40,795 nt of DNA from CBCYMI01 sp965183855 (GCA_965183855.1 CBCYMI010000035.1:1-40795), one strand, 5' to 3'; positions 27,186 to 36,623 are shown, counted from the first letter of the stretch. Notes: generated by a model not told the origin, from the letters alone. Translations and numbers: made by a program.

Positions 27186-28436
27186 ATGAAGATAAAAAAC
27201 ATCCATATTATTGGTGCAGGAATTATAGGCATTACAGCGGCTCTTTCATTACAACGCAAGGGTTGGACTGTCACACTAATTGACCCTGAAAGTACAGGAA
27301 GTCAGGCATCAAAAGGAAATGCAGCGGGTATTGCACACACCGATATTGTGCCAATGGCATCTTATGGTGTCATAAAGGATGCTTTTAAATGGGTGTTTGA
27401 TCCTGTTGGACCTTTAACAATACGGTTTTCACATTTATTTCAATTTCTACCATGGATGGTCAGATTTATATATTCTGCAAGACCTTCTGCCTATCAACAG
27501 GGCATGAAGGCTTTATTAGCGCTTAATGGTATGGCTTTGTCTTCTTGGCAAAGGGTTTGGGAAGATACAAATTTACAAGATCAAGCAGTTTATTGTGGTT
27601 GTCTGGAAGTTTTTGGATCTATGAAAAATTATCAGGCGCGTCAAAAACTATATGCAGTTCAGCAAAAACATCATATTAAAATAGATTATCTCGCCTCATC
27701 AAATGCTGTCAGATCTTATGAACCTGCGCTTGGAGAACAGGTTGTTGCAGGTGCTTTTTTACCAGAATGGGTTCAGGTTAAGGATCCATTTTATTTGTGC
27801 CAGCAATTAGATCGTGTGTTTTTAGAACGTGGTGGATTGCGTCTTCATCAAAACGTCCAGGGAATTGAGTTAGATGAAGAAAAAAAACCTGTTTTGAAGT
27901 TTCAAAATGGTCAAAAATTAAAAACAAATCATGTTTTAATTGCAGGAGGGGTTTATTCTGGAAAATTAAGTAAAATGCTTAAAGAGCCAGTTCCTCTTGA
28001 AAGTGAACGTGGGTATAATATTACCATTGAAAACGCAGGTATTTCTTTAAAAAGTCTGTTAATGTTTAGTGAATATGGTTTTGTTATCTCACCTCTTTCA
28101 ACAGGAATCAGAATAGGAGGTGCAGTTGAGTTTGCAGGAATAACAGCAGCGCCTAATTATACAAGAATAGATCGATTTCTAACGCATGCAAAGCGATTTT
28201 TACCTGGACTTAAATATCAGGAAAAAGATGTGCGATGGATGGGACACAGACCATCCTTGCCAGATTCATTACCTGTTATTGGGCAGTCACAAAAAACACC
28301 TTATGTGTTTTATGCGTTTGGACATGGACATCATGGTTTAACCCAGTCTGCTATTACTGCAGAATTAATAACGGCATGTATTGAGAAGGAAAAGCCAGAG
28401 ATTGACTTACATGCTTTTCGAATTCATCGTTTTTAA
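27186..28436 (+). CDS. FAD-dependent D-amino acid oxidase/dehydrogenase, probable D-hydroxyproline oxidase
   Basis: A DadA/glycine-oxidase-type flavoprotein of 416 residues. It has the N-terminal dinucleotide fold (IHIIGAGIIGITAALSLQRKGW) and an arginine-rich middle region, and a conserved C-terminal FAD contact (YVFYAFGHGHHGLTQSAITAELI). In the context of the deaminase and epimerase genes it should oxidise cis-4-hydroxy-D-proline to 1-pyrroline-4-hydroxy-2-carboxylate (HypO type, single subunit, rather than the three-subunit LhpBEF type). On its own the sequence would also suit D-alanine dehydrogenase. Starts at ATG 27186 with no strong ribosome site and ends 50 bases before the epimerase start. 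Confidence 0.83.
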   Translation: MKIKNIHIIGAGIIGITAALSLQRKGWTVTLIDPESTGSQASKGNAAGIAHTDIVPMASYGVIKDAFKWVFDPVGPLTIRFSHLFQFLPWMVRFIYSARPSAYQQGMKALLALNGMALSSWQRVWEDTNLQDQAVYCGCLEVFGSMKNYQARQKLYAVQQKHHIKIDYLASSNAVRSYEPALGEQVVAGAFLPEWVQVKDPFYLCQQLDRVFLERGGLRLHQNVQGIELDEEKKPVLKFQNGQKLKTNHVLIAGGVYSGKLSKMLKEPVPLESERGYNITIENAGISLKSLLMFSEYGFVISPLSTGIRIGGAVEFAGITAAPNYTRIDRFLTHAKRFLPGLKYQEKDVRWMGHRPSLPDSLPVIGQSQKTPYVFYAFGHGHHGLTQSAITAELITACIEKEKPEIDLHAFRIHRF

Positions 28437-28486
28437 AAAGAAAGAAGTGATTGAAAAATAAACGCTCAGAGGAAAGGGGATTTAAA

Positions 28487-29494
28487 ATGGCAAGATATAG
28501 TTTTTTTTGTCTAGACGGGCATACTTGTGGTAATCCTGTTCGTCTTGTGGTGGGTGGAGCGCCTGCATTGTCAGGTAAAACCATGAGTGAAAAACGAATT
28601 GATTTTCTAAAGAAGTATGATTGGATCAGAACAGGACTTACCTATGAACCAAGAGGGCATGATCTTATGTCTGGTGCTATTCTTTATCCTGCCTTTCGTG
28701 AAGAGTGTGATGCATCCTTGTTATTTATTGAAACAACAGGCTCTCTTCCTATGTGTGGGCATGTCACAATTGGAAGTGTCACAATGGGAATTGAGAATGG
28801 ATTAATCAAACCAAAAAAACCAGGGAAAGTTGTTCTCGAAACCGCTGCTGGGATTATAAAAGCCTGTTATCAGGAAAAAAATGGACGGGTAAGCTCCGTG
28901 AAATTTACGAATGCACCTGCGTTTATGCATGCTGAAAATCTCACTGCTCATCTGGAAGGAATTGGTGAGTTTAAAGTAGATATCGCTTATGGTGGTAATT
29001 TTTATGCGATTGTTGAAAAACAGCAAACTTATCATGATTTTCATGATATGTCTGTGATGGATTTAATCCAAATAAGTCAGCAATTAAGAACCAAGTTAAA
29101 TGAAAAATATGACTTTATTCACCCTCAAAATAAAACCATTAAAGGATTAACGCATATTCAGTGGGCCGCTCCTGCAAAACAGGCTGAAGCATATTGTTCA
29201 AATGCTGTGTTTTATGGAAAAAATGCAATTGATCGCAGTCCTTGTGGAACGGGAACTTCTGCAAGAATGGCACAATTATGGTCAAAAGGAAGACTTAAAA
29301 AGGGAGAAAAATTCATTCATGAGTCAATCATAGGAACGTTGTTTGAAGGTAAAATTGAAGAAGAAATCAATCTTTCCAATCGAATGCCTGCCATTTTGGC
29401 TTCTATTTCAGGCTGGGCAAAGCAAACAGGTGTCAATACAATTTATATTGATGATGATGATCCGTTTTCAAAAGGCTTTTTACTTCATGATTAA
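28487..29494 (+). CDS. 4-hydroxyproline 2-epimerase
   Basis: A proline racemase-fold enzyme of 335 residues that interconverts trans-4-hydroxy-L-proline and cis-4-hydroxy-D-proline, the entry step of the pathway. Both catalytic cysteines of the racemase/epimerase type are present: Cys90 (LPMCGHVTIG) and Cys253 (DRSPCGTGTSA). Having both excludes the trans-3-hydroxyproline dehydratases, which replace the first with threonine or serine. DGHTCGNPVR near the N-terminus is also typical. The start at 28487 is chosen for its AAAGGGGA site; the frame is open upstream to a TTG at 28451, but those codons are not conserved-looking. It lies 50 bases after the oxidase. Confidence 0.9.
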   Translation: MARYSFFCLDGHTCGNPVRLVVGGAPALSGKTMSEKRIDFLKKYDWIRTGLTYEPRGHDLMSGAILYPAFREECDASLLFIETTGSLPMCGHVTIGSVTMGIENGLIKPKKPGKVVLETAAGIIKACYQEKNGRVSSVKFTNAPAFMHAENLTAHLEGIGEFKVDIAYGGNFYAIVEKQQTYHDFHDMSVMDLIQISQQLRTKLNEKYDFIHPQNKTIKGLTHIQWAAPAKQAEAYCSNAVFYGKNAIDRSPCGTGTSARMAQLWSKGRLKKGEKFIHESIIGTLFEGKIEEEINLSNRMPAILASISGWAKQTGVNTIYIDDDDPFSKGFLLHD

Positions 29495-29598
29495 TCCAGT
29501 TTCTGCTAAGACGTGTTTTTAAATATAGTATTGTATTTTGAATATGCCATTATATATGGTATGCCTGATATTGATTTTATACATTTTGGAGAGAGAAA

Positions 29599-30904
29599 AT
29601 GCTTTTTAGAAAGGTTGGGAAACTATCCATATTTACATTATCCATGATATTTTATCTGGATTCTGCTTTGGCAGCAGGATTTTATATTCAAGAACAGAGT
29701 ATAACAGGGTTAGGTAAAGCTTTTTCAGGAGAAGTGGCGTATGGTGGAGATGCAAGTGTTTTATGGTATAATCCTGCGGCATCTACTTCTTTAAAAGGAC
29801 ATCATTTTGGAGTTGGGTTGAGTGTTATTAATCTTAAAGCAGATGTTGAAAACAAAAATTCAAACTTAAGTTATCCTGCTTTATCCGCAAGTTTTCCAGT
29901 AAACGGAGATAAAAAGGATCCTTTTAGTCCTGAAATTATTCCAAATTTGTATTTTTTATGGTCGCTTTCAGATAAGACCAAATTAGGATTTTCAGTTAAT
30001 TTTCCATATGGGCTGGAAGTAGAATATGATAAAAGCTGGTTTGGAAGATATGATTCTACACGTTCAGAGCTCAAAACGGTCAATAATCAGTTTAGTATCG
30101 CACATGATTTTGGAATTGGAATATCATTAGGGGTTGGAATTAATATTCAATATGCAAAAGCAATATTGGAAAATGCATTACCGAATATTCCTCCTGTTTC
30201 AACAGCAGATGGAAGCCTCAAAATTGAAGGAGATGATGTTTCTTTCGGGTATAATATCGGAGTAACATTAGAGCCTATTAAAAATCTTGTTTTTGGTATA
30301 CATTACAGATCTCGTATAGAACATGATCTAGAGGGTGCCGCTAGTTTTTCTGATCTATCAACTGTTTTGGCACCTTTTAATAATCATATAAAGGGAAAAG
30401 CACCACTGAAAATGCCAGATATTCTTTCTTTAGGGCTTGTTTATTCTGTTTCACAAAAATCCAAAGTATTTTTACAAATAGACCGTTTTGGTTGGTCTTC
30501 TGTCGATGCAATCCAGGTTTATTTAAATAATGGAACACAACTTACATCAGAATTGGATTATAAAGATGTTTATAGAATAGCAGCAGGAATGGAATTTCAG
30601 GCTTCCCCAAAATGGCTTTGGAGAATGGGAGTGCAATGGGATCCAACACCAACACGTACAAATTTCCGCTCAACGCGTATTCCAGATGCAGATCGAACCT
30701 GGTTAACGAGTGGCTTTAGTTATTATATCAGAGATAATATCAGACTTGATACTTCTCTTGCCCTATATTTATGCCGAAGAAACCAATTTAGGGCGTAGCG
30801 ATAAAATTTATGAAGGGACAAATGCTGAGATCGTACATCAATTATCTGCTAAATTATCGGGTCAAGGCTTTATCGGTGCATTTGGAATTAGTTTTGAATT
30901 TTAA
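29599..30904 (+). pseudogene. FadL/OmpP1-family outer-membrane channel, +1 frameshift near the C-terminus
   Basis: Outer-membrane barrel for hydrophobic or aromatic substrates. It has a signal peptide (MLFRKVGKLSIFTLSMIFYL DSALA), a mature start AGFYIQEQSITGLGKAFSGE typical of FadL, and the NPA motif in VLWYNPAAS. At CCC 30761-30763 one base too many moves the frame: the 399-residue product ends in LCRRNQFRA, whereas one base fewer gives AYIYAEETNLGRSD and a barrel end FIGAFGISFEF with the usual terminal phenylalanine (about 434 residues). Loss of the last strands would normally stop barrel insertion. Placed 104 bases after the epimerase, it may have served uptake for the same pathway or be independent. 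Confidence 0.85.
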
Positions 30905-30934
30905 AAAATCTATAAAGCATTAGGAGACCTATCG

Positions 30935-30966
30935 TATGAAGGAGATCTGTTCTTATCTCCTTCATA
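30935..30966. terminator. 11-bp stem-loop between convergent genes
   Basis: Perfect arms tatgaaggaga (30935-30945) and tctccttcata (30956-30966) with a 10-base loop, placed between the FadL gene and the convergent cutA. T tracts are weak on both sides, so a terminator role is likely but not certain. Confidence 0.5.
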
Positions 30967-31036
30967 TTGGAGTTAAGAATTATGATCTATCTTCTAAACT
31001 AGAATTAGTTTGGGTTATAAAGACGGTTTGCTTTGA

Positions 31037-31354
31037 TTATTGTTCTAGCCATTTTAAGAATTTAGCATTGGAATCTGTTTTATTAATCTCAATTGCAATA
31101 AAACAGGGAATATCATAGGGGTGAAGCTTTTGAAGAGTTTCTTGAATGGAACAAGCTTGATTTTGTGGCGCTTTAATGATCATTATGGTTTCAGATGAGT
31201 GTTCAGTTTTACCTTCCCATTTATAATAAGATAAGCTATTTGCAATTATATTGACGCATTTTGCAAGATTGCGATCAATCAGCAATTTACCTATTTTTTT
31301 TGCGATTTCCATATCAGGCCATGTCGTATAATATAATTGTATTTTAGATTTCAT
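31037..31354 (-). CDS. cutA: CutA-like divalent-cation tolerance protein
   Basis: A trimeric cytosolic protein of 105 residues with a ferredoxin-like fold resembling PII. It shows the CutA signatures IQLYYTTWPDMEIAKKI, LAKCVNIIANSLSYYKWEGKTEHSSETIMIIK and HPYDIPCFIAIEI. The family is linked to copper tolerance, but the biochemical role is poorly known. Divergent from queC with a 141-base shared promoter region. Confidence 0.9.
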   Translation of the reverse strand: MKSKIQLYYTTWPDMEIAKKIGKLLIDRNLAKCVNIIANSLSYYKWEGKTEHSSETIMIIKAPQNQACSIQETLQKLHPYDIPCFIAIEINKTDSNAKFLKWLEQ

Positions 31355-31495
31355 TGTTTATCTTTAACTTTATGAATAAAAATAGATTGTATCCTTATTG
31401 AAATCTGGGAATCTTTCTATAAGAAGGATGTTAATCTTAATACCATATACTAATATAATGTGAAATACTAATAGAATGTGAATTAGAAGTAAGAG

Positions 31496-32245
31496 ATGAA
31501 AAAAGCACTGGTTTTATGCTCGGGAGGGCAAGATTCTACTATTTGTTTGGCATGGGCTTTATCTAATTATGATTATATAGAAACCGTTAGTTTTCAATAT
31601 GGTCAACGTCATCGAATTGAACTGAACGCAAAACAGAATATATTAAATGCATTTTCTAACGAATTCCGCGATTGGCAGCCAAAGATCGGAAAAGATCATA
31701 CTCTTGACTTGCCTGTATTGGGTCAAATATCTGAAACAGCATTAACGCGAAACATTGATATTGAGCAAAAAAACAGGAATCAAAACAAGCAAAATCTAAC
31801 GGATAGCACAGTTTCCTTGCCGAATACCTTTGTACCTGCAAGAAATCTTGTTTTTTTAACAATCGCGGCAGCTTTAGCATATCAGAGAGGAATTTTAAAT
31901 ATCATTACAGGCGTATGTGAAGCAGATTATTCAGGATATCCAGATTGTAGAGAAGAAACCATAAAAGCTCAGGAGAAAGCACTGTTTTTAGGAACTGAGC
32001 AGAATATTAAACTCATAACGCCATTAATGCAGATTACAAAATCAGAAAGCTGGTCTTTGGCTGAAGCATTAGGCGGTAAAACACTTATCAGAATTATTAT
32101 AGAAAAGAGCCATACTTGTTATATGGGAGATCATACCCATTTTCATGAATGGGGGTATGGATGTGCACATTGTCCTGCTTGCAAGCTCAGAAAAAATGGA
32201 TATATGAACTGGAAAGAACAAAAAGCACGGTTGCATCAGTCATGA
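31496..32245 (+). CDS. queC: 7-cyano-7-deazaguanine synthase
   Basis: Converts 7-carboxy-7-deazaguanine to preQ0 using ATP and ammonia in queuosine synthesis. The 249-residue protein has the PP-loop SGGQDS (9-14), FQYGQRHRIEL, LPNTFVPARN, CEADYSGYPDCR and four zinc cysteines (Cys208, 223, 226, 229 in HTCYMGD and CAHCPACKLR). Somewhat longer than usual because of an inserted polar loop (about 88-104). First of the queC-queE-tgt run. I looked for a preQ1 riboswitch in the 141-base leader and found none. Confidence 0.94.
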   Translation: MKKALVLCSGGQDSTICLAWALSNYDYIETVSFQYGQRHRIELNAKQNILNAFSNEFRDWQPKIGKDHTLDLPVLGQISETALTRNIDIEQKNRNQNKQNLTDSTVSLPNTFVPARNLVFLTIAAALAYQRGILNIITGVCEADYSGYPDCREETIKAQEKALFLGTEQNIKLITPLMQITKSESWSLAEALGGKTLIRIIIEKSHTCYMGDHTHFHEWGYGCAHCPACKLRKNGYMNWKEQKARLHQS

Positions 32246-32363
32246 TGATGTAAGTTGCGAAAGCAATTCTTTATAAAATGAGCTTGTTATTTAAGAATAA
32301 TATTATTGAAAAAAAATCAGAATATGAATATACCCTCTTATCCAAACAAGCCAGGACAGAATT

Positions 32364-33077
32364 ATGTATGCAGTTAAAGAGATTTATTTTACCATTCAGG
32401 GAGAAGGCGCGCATACAGGGAGACCTGCCGTTTTTTTAAGATTTTCGGGTTGTAATCTTTGGTCAGGGCAAGAGAAAACCAGAAAAACAGCAGAGTGTCA
32501 GTTTTGTGATACAGATTTTATCGGGGTTAATGGCATAAATGGTGGGCGCTATCAAACAGCTGAAATATTGGCTTTAAAGGCAAAATCCTTATGGCCTGTA
32601 AAAACAGCTTCTTTAAATGGGCTCTCAAAACATAATTTGCAACAAACTGATTCTTATTTAAAAAACAAATCCCATAAATATTCTTATGAGCGTCCCTTTA
32701 TTGTGTGTACAGGAGGAGAGCCTTTATTACAGCTTGATTCAAACCTAATTCATGCTCTGCATAAGGAAGAGTTTGAGATTGCTCTTGAAACAAATGGAAC
32801 GATTTTGGTACCAAAAGGAATTGACTGGATTACAGTCAGTCCAAAAAAGCTGGTTTCAGAACTTGTGCAGCGTACAGGAGATGAATTAAAACTGGTTTAT
32901 CCTCAACAAAATTTAACACCTGAAATGTTTTCAGGTCTTGCGTTTAAACGGTTTTCTTTACAGCCTTTGGATAATGCATATCAGCAGGATAATATTAAAA
33001 AAGCATATGAATATTGCATGCAAAACCCAAATTGGCATTTGAGTCTTCAAATTCATAAATGGCTTGGAATTCCATAA
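32364..33077 (+). CDS. queE: 7-carboxy-7-deazaguanine synthase (radical SAM)
   Basis: Radical SAM enzyme of 237 residues that contracts 6-carboxytetrahydropterin to 7-carboxy-7-deazaguanine. It has FTIQGEGAHTGRPAVFLRFSGCN, then the QueE-type cluster motif Cys30, Cys45 and Cys48 (a CX14CX2C spacing instead of the usual CX3CX2C), CTGGEPLLQ and the ALETNGT strand. Starts at ATG 32364, 118 bases after queC, and is followed by tgt after 36 bases, so the three are probably one operon. Confidence 0.94.
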   Translation: MYAVKEIYFTIQGEGAHTGRPAVFLRFSGCNLWSGQEKTRKTAECQFCDTDFIGVNGINGGRYQTAEILALKAKSLWPVKTASLNGLSKHNLQQTDSYLKNKSHKYSYERPFIVCTGGEPLLQLDSNLIHALHKEEFEIALETNGTILVPKGIDWITVSPKKLVSELVQRTGDELKLVYPQQNLTPEMFSGLAFKRFSLQPLDNAYQQDNIKKAYEYCMQNPNWHLSLQIHKWLGIP

Positions 33078-33113
33078 AATAAATTTGAAAATAATATTAA
33101 GGAATAATATATT

Positions 33114-34232
33114 ATGACAGGATTTTCTTTTGAGATAAACGCCAAAGATTCATCTGCTCGTCAAGGTGTTTTATCAACACCAAGAGGTGAGATTAGAACG
33201 CCTGCCTTTATGCCTGTGGGGACGGCAGGGAGTGTTAAAGGACTTTATACAGATCAGGTAGAGGCTGTCGGGTCTGATATTATATTGGGCAATACATATC
33301 ATTTAATGTTACGCCCAGGTGCAAAACGGGTCAACAAATTTGGTGGATTGCATGATTTTATGAATTGGTCAAAGCCAATTTTAACGGATTCTGGTGGTTA
33401 TCAGGTTTTTTCACTTTCAAAACTTCGTAGCTTGTCTGAAGAAGGGGTCAAATTTCAAAGTCACATTGATGGTCGTGAATATTTACTAACACCTGAGCGT
33501 TCAATTGAAATCCAGGCAGATCTTTTAAAATCAGATATTATCATGCAATTTGATGAGTGTACGCCTTATCCATGTACAGAACAAGTGGCTGAACAATCCA
33601 TGAGATTATCTCTAAGATGGGCAAAGCGATCAAAGGAACGGTTTGGAGATAGAATAGACCAAAACATATTTGGAATTGTTCAAGGCTCTGTTTTTAAGGC
33701 ATTAAGGGAAGAATCTGCTGAAGAATTGATAAAAATGGATTTTGATGGGTATGCAATTGGTGGATTGGCAGTTGGTGAGGGGCATGAGCTTATGTGTCAA
33801 GTGCTTGATGATACAGTGCATTTATTACCATCGCATCGCCCACGTTATTTAATGGGGGTTGGACGTCCCATTGATATTTTAGATGCCGTTAAAAGAGGCG
33901 TTGATTTATTTGATTGTGTCATTCCAACTCGTTCTGGAAGGCATGGACAATTTTGGACAGATCGAGGTAGCTATAATATTAAAAATGCCTGTTATGCTGA
34001 AGATAATACTCCTTTAGATGCCTCTCTTTCATGTCCTGCCAGTCAGGAATATTCAAAAGCCTATCTTCATCATTTATTTAAATCCAAAGAATTATTGGGT
34101 CCAATGTTACTATCTTGGTATAATATTGCTTATTATCAACATCTGATGAAACGAATTAGAGCTGCAATTAATGAAAGTAAGTTTCCAGAGTTTTATAATC
34201 AATTTTATATACAGAACTCGCATTCAGATTAA
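33114..34232 (+). CDS. tgt: tRNA-guanine transglycosylase lacking most zinc ligands
   Basis: Exchanges guanine 34 of tRNA-Asp, Asn, His and Tyr for preQ1. At 372 residues the length is normal. Catalytic elements are intact: Asp92 (LTDSGGYQVFSL), Asp147 (MQFDECTPYP), the GIVQGS and GGLAVGE substrate loops and the nucleophile Asp267 (LFDCVIPTRSGR). The C-terminal zinc site is not: the family pattern CXCX2CX25H should fall at 305, 307, 310 and 336, but here these are Leu, Cys, Ser and Tyr (LDASLSCPAS, SWYNIAYYQ), while the surrounding YLHHL and IAYYQHLM are kept. The zinc site normally holds the dimer interface and tRNA region together. Frame clean; AAGGA upstream. Confidence 0.93.
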   Translation: MTGFSFEINAKDSSARQGVLSTPRGEIRTPAFMPVGTAGSVKGLYTDQVEAVGSDIILGNTYHLMLRPGAKRVNKFGGLHDFMNWSKPILTDSGGYQVFSLSKLRSLSEEGVKFQSHIDGREYLLTPERSIEIQADLLKSDIIMQFDECTPYPCTEQVAEQSMRLSLRWAKRSKERFGDRIDQNIFGIVQGSVFKALREESAEELIKMDFDGYAIGGLAVGEGHELMCQVLDDTVHLLPSHRPRYLMGVGRPIDILDAVKRGVDLFDCVIPTRSGRHGQFWTDRGSYNIKNACYAEDNTPLDASLSCPASQEYSKAYLHHLFKSKELLGPMLLSWYNIAYYQHLMKRIRAAINESKFPEFYNQFYIQNSHSD

Positions 34233-34548
34233 TGATTTAACCTGGCATATTTGAAATTAAAAACATAATTAGGATATTTGTTGAAAACAAATGAGTTATA
34301 TTTTAAAAATAGTCAGGAATGATATGTGAGCCATTTTTTAAGAATGATCGGCTATTAAAATAGAGTCAGAGGTTAAAAAATGAAGTTGACGGACAGAAAA
34401 AATTATTTTTGTACCAGAGTTGAACAAAAAAAGGATATTTTTAGCCTGAAATTGCTGTTTTTTTATTGCGTATCATAATTTTATCATATAAGAGATTGAC
34501 GGAAATTTCTAACATGTTATGAAGCTTTTATAAATTTTGTTTGTAGAT
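34233..34548. other. Intergenic region before tRNA-Lys
   Basis: AT-rich, 316 bases. The tRNA promoter should lie in the right part. I see no gene and no strong hairpin. Confidence 0.5.
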
Positions 34549-34624
34549 GATCCCGTAGCTCAGTTGGTAGAGCAGTTGACTTTTAATCAATTTGTCGGGC
34601 GTTCGAATCGCCCCGGGATCGCCA
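34549..34624 (+). tRNA. tRNA-Lys (anticodon TTT)
   Basis: A 76-base cloverleaf. Acceptor arms GATCCCG and CGGGATC pair perfectly, the anticodon loop is CTTTTAA with TTT, the T arm is GGGCGTTCGAATCGCCC, the discriminator is G and CCA is encoded. All usual invariant positions are present. Confidence 0.95.
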
Positions 34625-34809
34625 TTCTTTATCCAGAACTCAACTATTATTTGTATTTTGTTTCTGAATATTATTCCCTTTCAATAGATTTCAGCATATT
34701 TGATTAGGTCATGATCTTTTACTTAGAAAATAGCCCTCCTTTTAAGAGATAAGTTTAGGGCTATTAAATTGAAAAAGGATTTGTGGATCTGATTTTAGAA
34801 AACAAGATT

Positions 34810-34843
34810 ATTTTGACATTCAAAAAGAGTTGAATGTCAAAAT
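34810..34843. terminator. Bidirectional terminator between tRNA-Lys and ald
   Basis: Perfect 14-bp arms attttgacattcaa and ttgaatgtcaaaat with a 6-base loop and A/T runs on both sides. It lies between two convergent genes, 26 bases past the ald stop codon, so it can serve both. Confidence 0.7.
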
Positions 34844-34869
34844 TTAAAGTCAAGTTCGAATTCAGAATT

Positions 34870-35985
34870 TTAATGAGAAAGCCATTTTGGAGAATGATAG
34901 TCCAGATTTAAGTCTTTGGCAATGATTGGATGTGTGATTTTTCCTTCGGCAACATTGAGACCATTTGCCAGGTGTTTATCTTGTATAAGAGATTCTTTAA
35001 TTCCTGAATTTGCGAGCTTAAGGACATAGGGCAAGGTTGATTTTACGAGAGCAAATGTTGATGTTCGTGCAACGGCTCCTGGCATGTTTGCAACACAATA
35101 ATGAACAACCCCATCAATGATAAATGTTGGTTGATCATGCGTTGTTGGACGAGAGGTTTCAAAACAGCCTCCTTGATCAATTGCGATATCTACCAATACA
35201 GTTCCAGGAGTCATTTGTTTAACCATTTCTTTGGTAATGAGTTTAGGTGCTGCTGAACCTGGAATAAGAACCGCACCAATGACCAGATCTGCTGTCATAA
35301 TTGCTTTTTGAACGGCATGATATGTAGAATAAATAGTTTTTATTCTACCGCCATAAAGTGCGTCTAGCGCATTTAAGCGTTCATCTGAAATATCAAATAT
35401 GGTGACATCTGCCTTTAACCCCATTGCCATTTGTGCAGCATGCGTTCCTGCAACGCCTCCTCCGATAATGACAACATTTGCAGGATGAACACCTGGAACA
35501 CCTCCCAATAATAGCCCTTTTCCATGATTGTCTTTTTGAAGATGATAGGCTCCAACCTGGATTGACATACGACCTGCAACCTCTGACATGGGTTCTAAAA
35601 GGGGTAATTTATTTTTTTCATTGGTAATGGTCTCATAGGCAATTGCCATTGCTTCTGAACGGCAAAGAGCTTCTGCTTGTTTGGGATCTGCTGCCAGATG
35701 AAGATAGGTAAAAATAGTTTGATTTTTTTTGAGTTTTTTACATTCTTCAGGTTGAGGTTCCTTTACTTTGATAATCATTTCAGAATGTTGAAAAACATCA
35801 TCAGCGCTATCACAGATCTCAGCGCCAGCATTTTGATATTCTTGATCAGAAAATCCAACGCCTGATCCAGCATTCCGTTCAACATAGATATGATGCCCAT
35901 GTTTTTTAATCTCTGCTGCCGCATCAGGGGTAATGGAAACTCTGTATTCATGTGTTTTAATTTCTTTAGGAATGCCTATACGCAT
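34870..35985 (-). CDS. ald: Alanine dehydrogenase
   Basis: NAD-dependent oxidative deamination of L-alanine to pyruvate and ammonia, or the reverse. At 371 residues it matches the family length. It has MRIGIPKEIKTHEYRVSITP, pyruvate-binding Lys75 (IIKVKEP) and His96 (YLHLAAD), the nucleotide fold VVIIGGGVAGTHAAQMA and the VDIAIDQGGCFETSRPTTH segment. Intact. It interrupts the queuosine genes and lies between tRNA-Lys and queF, divergent from queF. Lysine 73-75 and histidine distinguish it from transhydrogenase subunits of similar sequence. Confidence 0.95.
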   Translation of the reverse strand: MRIGIPKEIKTHEYRVSITPDAAAEIKKHGHHIYVERNAGSGVGFSDQEYQNAGAEICDSADDVFQHSEMIIKVKEPQPEECKKLKKNQTIFTYLHLAADPKQAEALCRSEAMAIAYETITNEKNKLPLLEPMSEVAGRMSIQVGAYHLQKDNHGKGLLLGGVPGVHPANVVIIGGGVAGTHAAQMAMGLKADVTIFDISDERLNALDALYGGRIKTIYSTYHAVQKAIMTADLVIGAVLIPGSAAPKLITKEMVKQMTPGTVLVDIAIDQGGCFETSRPTTHDQPTFIIDGVVHYCVANMPGAVARTSTFALVKSTLPYVLKLANSGIKESLIQDKHLANGLNVAEGKITHPIIAKDLNLDYHSPKWLSH

Positions 35986-36167
35986 TATCAGATACTCCTG
36001 TTGAATATGATAAAAAAATGATTTTATCCCATATTTTTTCTATTGGAAAGAAAAACAGAATAAAAATATCACTTAAATAATGATTTGTTTATATTTTTGT
36101 TCTCTATAAATGCAAAAAGTATATAAGTCCATTGCTTTCTTTTTCGGGGTGTAATAGAAGACAGAAT

Positions 36168-36623
36168 ATGTCTTATGAAAAACTAACTATTTTAGGGCAA
36201 AATGCCGCTATTCCTGAAGTGCCTGATGAAGCAATACTTGAATGTGTTCAAAACCCGAATATGCAGTCGCAGTATTTAATTAGACTAACGTGCCCTGAAT
36301 TTACATCTCTTTGTCCGTTGACAGGTCAGCCAGATTTTGCACATATCGTGATTGATTATGTGCCAGATCAGCTTATTATTGAATCGAAGTCTTTAAAACT
36401 GTTTTTGGCTTCTTATCGGAATCATGGTGCCTTTCATGAGGGTTGTTCTACTGAAATAGGAGAAAGGCTGGTTTCTAAATTATCTCCTCTATGGTTAAGA
36501 CTTGGAGCATATTGGTATCCAAGAGGTGGTATCCCCATAGACGTGTTTTATCAATATGGAGCTCTGCCAGAAAACATATGGGTTCCAGATCAAAATGTTC
36601 AGCCTTATCGCTCCAGAGGTTAG
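36168..36623 (+). CDS. queF: NADPH-dependent 7-cyano-7-deazaguanine reductase
   Basis: Type I QueF (one T-fold domain), 151 residues, reducing preQ0 to preQ1. It has the active-site cysteine in FTSLCPLTGQPDFA, the QueF signature ESKSLKLFLASYRNHGAFHE, and a C-terminal YWYPRGGIPIDVF. The ATG at 36168 gives the family start (MSYEKLTILG); a TTG twelve codons earlier adds residues with no family resemblance. It feeds the product of queC and queE to tgt but lies about 2 kb away from them behind ald and a tRNA. No preQ1 riboswitch recognised in its leader. Confidence 0.94.
   Translation: MSYEKLTILGQNAAIPEVPDEAILECVQNPNMQSQYLIRLTCPEFTSLCPLTGQPDFAHIVIDYVPDQLIIESKSLKLFLASYRNHGAFHEGCSTEIGERLVSKLSPLWLRLGAYWYPRGGIPIDVFYQYGALPENIWVPDQNVQPYRSRG

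Noticed and set aside
31355..31495. preQ1 riboswitch before queC, and likewise before queF
   Set aside because: I could not match the short conserved stem and A-rich tail of known preQ1 aptamers in either leader.
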